Below, one piece after another: positions 59,594 to 64,000 of a stretch of 64,000 nt of DNA; the stretch's first letter is position 1; each line of letters begins with the position of its first letter. Made by a program: the position numbers and the translations under genes. The DNA lies in assembly GCF_947302755.1 (NCBI RefSeq), contig NZ_CAMYWM010000002.1, forward strand, positions 1 through 64,000. Reading direction: 5' to 3'. This stretch comes from an uncultured Anaerovibrio sp. Lineage in GTDB: Bacteria; Bacillota; Negativicutes; Selenomonadales; Selenomonadaceae. The notes below the pieces were generated by a model. The model made no database searches. It saw only the letters and a program-made list of their open reading frames with translations, and was not told the origin of the DNA.

Positions 59594-60052
59594 ATGAATT
59601 ATTATAATGCGGCCATAGACTTTGGAATCATCAGACGATGCGTCCAGTCATTGATAGTGGAAGCCTGTATGGAATTAGGTCTGACCTATGCGGAGTATAT
59701 CCTGTTGTATGTATTATACGACCGGGAGGGATGCAGTCAGGAGGATATGGCCAGCTATATTCGCGTGGATAAGGCAGCCATCACCCGGGCTATTCAAAGC
59801 ATGGAGCTTCGGGGCTTTTTATACAGGAAGCAAGATAGTACAGATCGCCGGTTAAAACGTTTGTACCTTACATCGGCGGGAAAAGAAATTGAGAGTAAAG
59901 TAAAGGGGATTTTAGAAAGTGTAACTAATTACATATTTTCAGATGGGTTCACTGAGCTTGAACAGGAAATATTTGTTAAATGTTTGCAAAAAATATCCAT
60001 AAGGATAAGCAATGCAGATTTTTCTACCATATTTGGCAATATGAGGAGGTAA
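59594..60052 (+). CDS. MarR family transcriptional regulator (start corrected from 59567)
   Basis: 'YILLYVLYDREGCSQEDMASYIRVDKAAITRAIQSMELRGFLYRKQDSTDRRLKRLYLTSAGKEI'; GGAGG RBS before 59594. Confidence 0.92.
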   Translation: MNYYNAAIDFGIIRRCVQSLIVEACMELGLTYAEYILLYVLYDREGCSQEDMASYIRVDKAAITRAIQSMELRGFLYRKQDSTDRRLKRLYLTSAGKEIESKVKGILESVTNYIFSDGFTELEQEIFVKCLQKISIRISNADFSTIFGNMRR

Positions 60053-60058
60053 ATAAAA

Positions 60059-61138
60059 ATGAGAAGAATCGCACCGATTTCATTAGTGATTATCATGTGC
60101 GCATTTCTGTTGTGGGGGTGTGGCAAGGATGAAATACCTGAGATGAAGCCTCAGGTGGTAAAAACACAACAGGTTGGGGCATCCAGCCAGGTCCTTGAAG
60201 GCACCTACACAGGGGTCGTTCGTGGGCGCTATGAAACCAATCTGTCCTTTCAGGTTGGGGGCAAGGTGCTTGAACGAAATGTACAGCTGGGGGATATGGT
60301 AAGTGCTGGTCAGGTATTGATGACCATTGACGCCCGGGATGTGGCTGAACGCTCCAACCAGAGTGACGCCCAGGTGGCATCGGCCAAGGCCCAGCTGGAT
60401 TTGGCCCAGGCCAATTTGACCCGTTATCAGCAGCTCTTTGCCCAGGAGGCTATTTCTGCTATGGTGCTTGACCAGTATCAGACTGCCTATGATTCGGCAC
60501 TGGCTCAATACAATCAGGCCGTTGCCGGAGCAGCTCAAGGCCATAATGCCTTGGATTATACCCTGTTGACGGCACCAATGTCCGGAGTAATTTCGGCTAT
60601 AAATGTGGAGGCCGGGCAAGTGGTCAGTGCCGGCCAGCCGGTAGCTTCCATGGTTCAGTCCAATGAATTGGAGGTGGAGATCAATCTCCCGGAAAATCAT
60701 TTGCAGGATGTGCCATTGGGAAAAACCGTTCAGATTTCCTTCTGGGCCCTTAAGAACGCCAAGGTGGAGGGCATAATAAGAGAGGTATCACCAATGGCCG
60801 ATGGTGTATCCCGTACCTATAAGGTTCGGGTGAGTATAGTAAATCCACCAAAGGGTATGTATCTGGGTATGACCGCCAATGTAAAGTGTACCGAGGCTGA
60901 CAAAGGGGATTTGGGAGAGCTGTTGCCAATATCCGCTGTATATCAGACAGGAAAGGATGCCCAGGTATGGGTAGTAGATAAAGGGGATAATACAGTTCAT
61001 CTGAAAAAAATTACTTTTGAAAATACCGGTAATAATTCCGTAAGGGTAAAGGGCTTGTCCTTAGGTGATATAGTGGTAACTGCCGGAGTGCATAAGCTCC
61101 ATGAGGGCCAGAAGGTCAGATTGACGGAGGACGAGTAG
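60059..61138 (+). CDS. RND efflux periplasmic adaptor (lipoprotein)
   Basis: Lipobox 'AFLLWGCGK', 'QVGGKVLERNVQLGDMVSAGQVLMTIDARD', 'LLTAPMSGVISAINVEAGQVVSAGQPVASM'. Confidence 0.93.
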   Translation: MRRIAPISLVIIMCAFLLWGCGKDEIPEMKPQVVKTQQVGASSQVLEGTYTGVVRGRYETNLSFQVGGKVLERNVQLGDMVSAGQVLMTIDARDVAERSNQSDAQVASAKAQLDLAQANLTRYQQLFAQEAISAMVLDQYQTAYDSALAQYNQAVAGAAQGHNALDYTLLTAPMSGVISAINVEAGQVVSAGQPVASMVQSNELEVEINLPENHLQDVPLGKTVQISFWALKNAKVEGIIREVSPMADGVSRTYKVRVSIVNPPKGMYLGMTANVKCTEADKGDLGELLPISAVYQTGKDAQVWVVDKGDNTVHLKKITFENTGNNSVRVKGLSLGDIVVTAGVHKLHEGQKVRLTEDE

Positions 61139-61139
61139 T

Positions 61140-64000
61140 ATGGTTAATCTAACAGAGGTGTCCCTGAAAAATCGGGCACTGGTTTGGTACTTCATAATAA
61201 TATTTGTAATAGGTGGTATATTTTCCTATATAAAATTGGGTCGTATGGAGGATCCAAGCTTCACCATCCGTGAAATGATTGTTACCGCAGCTTGGCCAGG
61301 GGCCAGTGCCGAGGAAATGGAGCTGCAGGTAACTGATAAGCTGGAGTCGAAGATAGCCGATTTGCCGGGTATAGATTGTGTAAAAAGCACTACCCGCAGC
61401 GGTTCTACCGTACTGCATGTGGTATTGCAGGATGAATACAAGGGTGATATACGGGCGGCCTGGCGGGATGTGCGAAATTTCTGCAAGGATATAGAAAAGG
61501 AATTGCCGGAGGGGGTATATGGTCCTTACTATAATGATCGGTTTGACGATGTTTATGGCTCTATATATGCTATTACCGGTGATGGATATTCCTACGAGGA
61601 AATGCGTAAGGAGGCCGAAAAAATTCGGCGCATGATTTTATCTGAGGCCAATGACAGCGTACAAAAGGTAACCCTGGTGGGAGTCCAGTCAGAGAAGGTG
61701 TTTGTTGAGATAGAAAATGCCAAGCTGGCCCAGCTGGGAGTAAGTCCCATGGCCCTGGCCGATGCACTGAGGGGACAAAATCAGATGACTCCTTCAGGAA
61801 TGATTGAGACCAGCACTGATAATGTATACCTCAGATATTCTGGAACCTTTGAAAATATTGATGATATAAAAAATGCCACCATGAGTGCCGGAGGCGGCAA
61901 GGTAATTCGTTTGGGGGATATTGCCAAAATAGAACGGCGGTATGCTGAGCCGGCAGAACCAATGATGTATTTTAACGGGCAGCCAGCCATTGGCATAGCC
62001 GTATCCATGGAGCCCGGTGGCAATATCCTTACCTTGGGCAGTGAGCTGAATAAGCTGGTGGAAAAGGTCGGTGCCGATATGCCGGTAGGTTTGGAAATTC
62101 ATCCTGTATCTGACCAGCCTGCGGTAGTAGAGGAGTCTATTTCCGAATTTATCAGTACTCTGCGGGAGGCTATCATCATCGTTTTGGCAGTAAGCTTCCT
62201 TAGCCTGGGCGTTAGAACAGGTATGGTAGTTGCCGGCTGTATTCCATTGGTATTGTTCGCTGTGTTCTGCGGAATGTACGCCCTTGGTATCGATTTACAG
62301 AAGGTTTCTCTGGGTGCACTGATTATCGCCCTGGGATTATTGGTGGATGATGCCATTATAGCCGTGGAAATGATGAGCGTAAAGCTGGAGGCAGGGCTTA
62401 ACCGCTTTGATGCCGCCTGCTATGCCTTCAGAGCTACGGCAAAGCCCATGCTGACAGGTACCCTTATTACCTGTGCCGGCTTTATTCCGGTGGCCTTTGC
62501 TAAAGGTGCGGCCTCCGAGTTCTGTAGTGCCCTGTTTCCAGTTATCAGCATGGCCCTGTTAGTGTCCTGGGTAGTTTCTGTTATGGTGGCTCCATTATAT
62601 GGCTATCATCTCATTAAGGTAGAGGTAAAACGGGATGGCGAGGGGGAGGCCGTCCAGTATCAGAATAAATTTTATGATATATTCAGAAGGGTTTTAGGCT
62701 GGTTTTTATGTCATAAAAAGCTGGTTCTGCTGGGGACGGTGGCCCTGTTCGTCCTGTCCTTATATACTATGAAATTCGTTCGTCAGGAGTTTTTCCCGCC
62801 ATCCACCAGACCGGAAATTATTGTTACCATGCGGCTGAATGACGGTTCATCAATTCAGGCTTCTGATAATGTAGCTAAGCGTTTTGCAGAATTTTTGAAT
62901 GAGCATTCTGATGAAATCGACAATTACAGCTATTATGTGGGTGAAGGAGCTCCAAGGTTTGTGTTGACCTTTAGCCCGGAAACTCCTAATGATCCTTTTT
63001 CCCAGTTTATAGTTGTAGCCAAGGACCAGGAAAAGCGGGAGCTGCTGAGTCAGAATATTCGTGAGGAGCTCAGTGACCGGTTCCCAGAGGTGCGGTTTGA
63101 TATAAAATATATCCAGACCGGTCCACCAGCCGATTATCCAATAATGATTAAGGTATTTGGTTATGATAAGGATACGGTGCGGGATATTGGTGAGCAGGTA
63201 GCTCAGCGGGTATTGGCCGATGAAAATAATATTGATGTAAATTTGAATTGGCATGAAAAGAGCAAGGTTATTCATCTGGAATATGATCAGCATAAGCTGC
63301 GTTCCCTGGGGTTGTCTGCCCAGGATATATCCAAGATGATTTATACTGAGGTTACGGGAGCAACGGCTGCGCAGTTCTACTCCGGTGACCGGACCATTGA
63401 TATTGTAGCCAAGCTGCAGGATATTGACCGGACGGATTTATCCAGGGTAAAGGAGATGCCGATTTATACTGGTTCCGGTTATGTGCCGTTGGCTCAGCTG
63501 GCGGATATATCCTTAACCACGGAGAATGGCACAATCTGCCGTGAGGATTTAGTACCTTGTGTAACAGTTCAGGCCAACATTTTGTCCGGTACCAGCAACG
63601 ATGCAGCCAATAAGGCCATGGAAAATATCAAGGAGATTTCCGATAATTTGCCGCCGGGCTACAGAATTGAGCCGGCAGGCTCCCTTAAGGACAGTGCCAA
63701 AAATATGGGACATCTGCTGAAGCCGGTTCCGATTATGGTACTGGCTATTATGACCCTGTTGATGTTCCAGCTAAAGAATGTCAAGCTGATGATACTGACT
63801 GTACTGACGGCCCCACTGGGCATGATTGGCGTAAGCTTTGGTATGCTGATATTTGACCAGGCCATGGGCTTTGTGGCCATATTGGGTGTATTGGCCCTCA
63901 GCGGTATGATAATTCGTAATTCGGTTATTCTCATTGACCAGATACAAAAGCATTTGGAGGATGGGGAGACCCCTTGGAATGCAGTGGTGGATTCGGCGGT
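61140..64000 (+). CDS. RND efflux transporter permease (AcrB/MexB-like), truncated by window edge
   Basis: MVNLTEVSLKNRALVWYFIIIFVIGGIFSYIKLGRMEDPSFTIREMIVTAAWPGASAEEMELQVTDKLE...; open to window end so absent from ORF track. Confidence 0.92.
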   Translation, partial: MVNLTEVSLKNRALVWYFIIIFVIGGIFSYIKLGRMEDPSFTIREMIVTAAWPGASAEEMELQVTDKLESKIADLPGIDCVKSTTRSGSTVLHVVLQDEYKGDIRAAWRDVRNFCKDIEKELPEGVYGPYYNDRFDDVYGSIYAITGDGYSYEEMRKEAEKIRRMILSEANDSVQKVTLVGVQSEKVFVEIENAKLAQLGVSPMALADALRGQNQMTPSGMIETSTDNVYLRYSGTFENIDDIKNATMSAGGGKVIRLGDIAKIERRYAEPAEPMMYFNGQPAIGIAVSMEPGGNILTLGSELNKLVEKVGADMPVGLEIHPVSDQPAVVEESISEFISTLREAIIIVLAVSFLSLGVRTGMVVAGCIPLVLFAVFCGMYALGIDLQKVSLGALIIALGLLVDDAIIAVEMMSVKLEAGLNRFDAACYAFRATAKPMLTGTLITCAGFIPVAFAKGAASEFCSALFPVISMALLVSWVVSVMVAPLYGYHLIKVEVKRDGEGEAVQYQNKFYDIFRRVLGWFLCHKKLVLLGTVALFVLSLYTMKFVRQEFFPPSTRPEIIVTMRLNDGSSIQASDNVAKRFAEFLNEHSDEIDNYSYYVGEGAPRFVLTFSPETPNDPFSQFIVVAKDQEKRELLSQNIREELSDRFPEVRFDIKYIQTGPPADYPIMIKVFGYDKDTVRDIGEQVAQRVLADENNIDVNLNWHEKSKVIHLEYDQHKLRSLGLSAQDISKMIYTEVTGATAAQFYSGDRTIDIVAKLQDIDRTDLSRVKEMPIYTGSGYVPLAQLADISLTTENGTICREDLVPCVTVQANILSGTSNDAANKAMENIKEISDNLPPGYRIEPAGSLKDSAKNMGHLLKPVPIMVLAIMTLLMFQLKNVKLMILTVLTAPLGMIGVSFGMLIFDQAMGFVAILGVLALSGMIIRNSVILIDQIQKHLEDGETPWNAVVDSA

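Noticed and set aside
59403-59594. 63-aa plus-strand ORF upstream of marR
   Set aside because: Begins inside the terminator stem-loop and runs through AT-rich sequence; no RBS.

Overview
This 64 kb chromosomal window contains a replication origin. It probably comes from a diderm Firmicute of the Negativicutes/Selenomonadaceae type; this is inferred from gene content and protein style, not from a search. The core is dnaA-dnaN-yaaA(S4)-recF-DciA-like-gyrB on the minus strand, diverging from rpmH-rnpA-yidD-yidC-jag-mnmE-mnmG-rsmG on the plus strand, with DnaA boxes on both sides of dnaA. Further right are pfkA, a stand-alone AICAR formyltransferase, a split metH with its reactivation domain, parAB with two perfect parS sites, an M23 peptidase/bactofilin pair, an NHLP/PCAT-type peptide export locus, a three-gene ferredoxin-type glutamate synthase, and a MarR-RND efflux operon cut by the window edge. 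No tRNA, rRNA, CRISPR array or transposase was seen. The most interesting items are: (1) the NHLP/C39 export locus with a divergent small ORF carrying a double-glycine leader (core QNPVNPLMPKKPL), a co-directional ECF sigma factor and two small ORFs; (2) an apparently unannotated ~200-nt RNA gene at ~59.25-59.45 kb with a perfect TTGACA-N17-TATAAT promoter, C-rich putative loops and a strong terminator; (3) at least four families of structured intergenic repeats, two of which show compensatory changes between copies; (4) dense DnaA-box clusters away from oriC.
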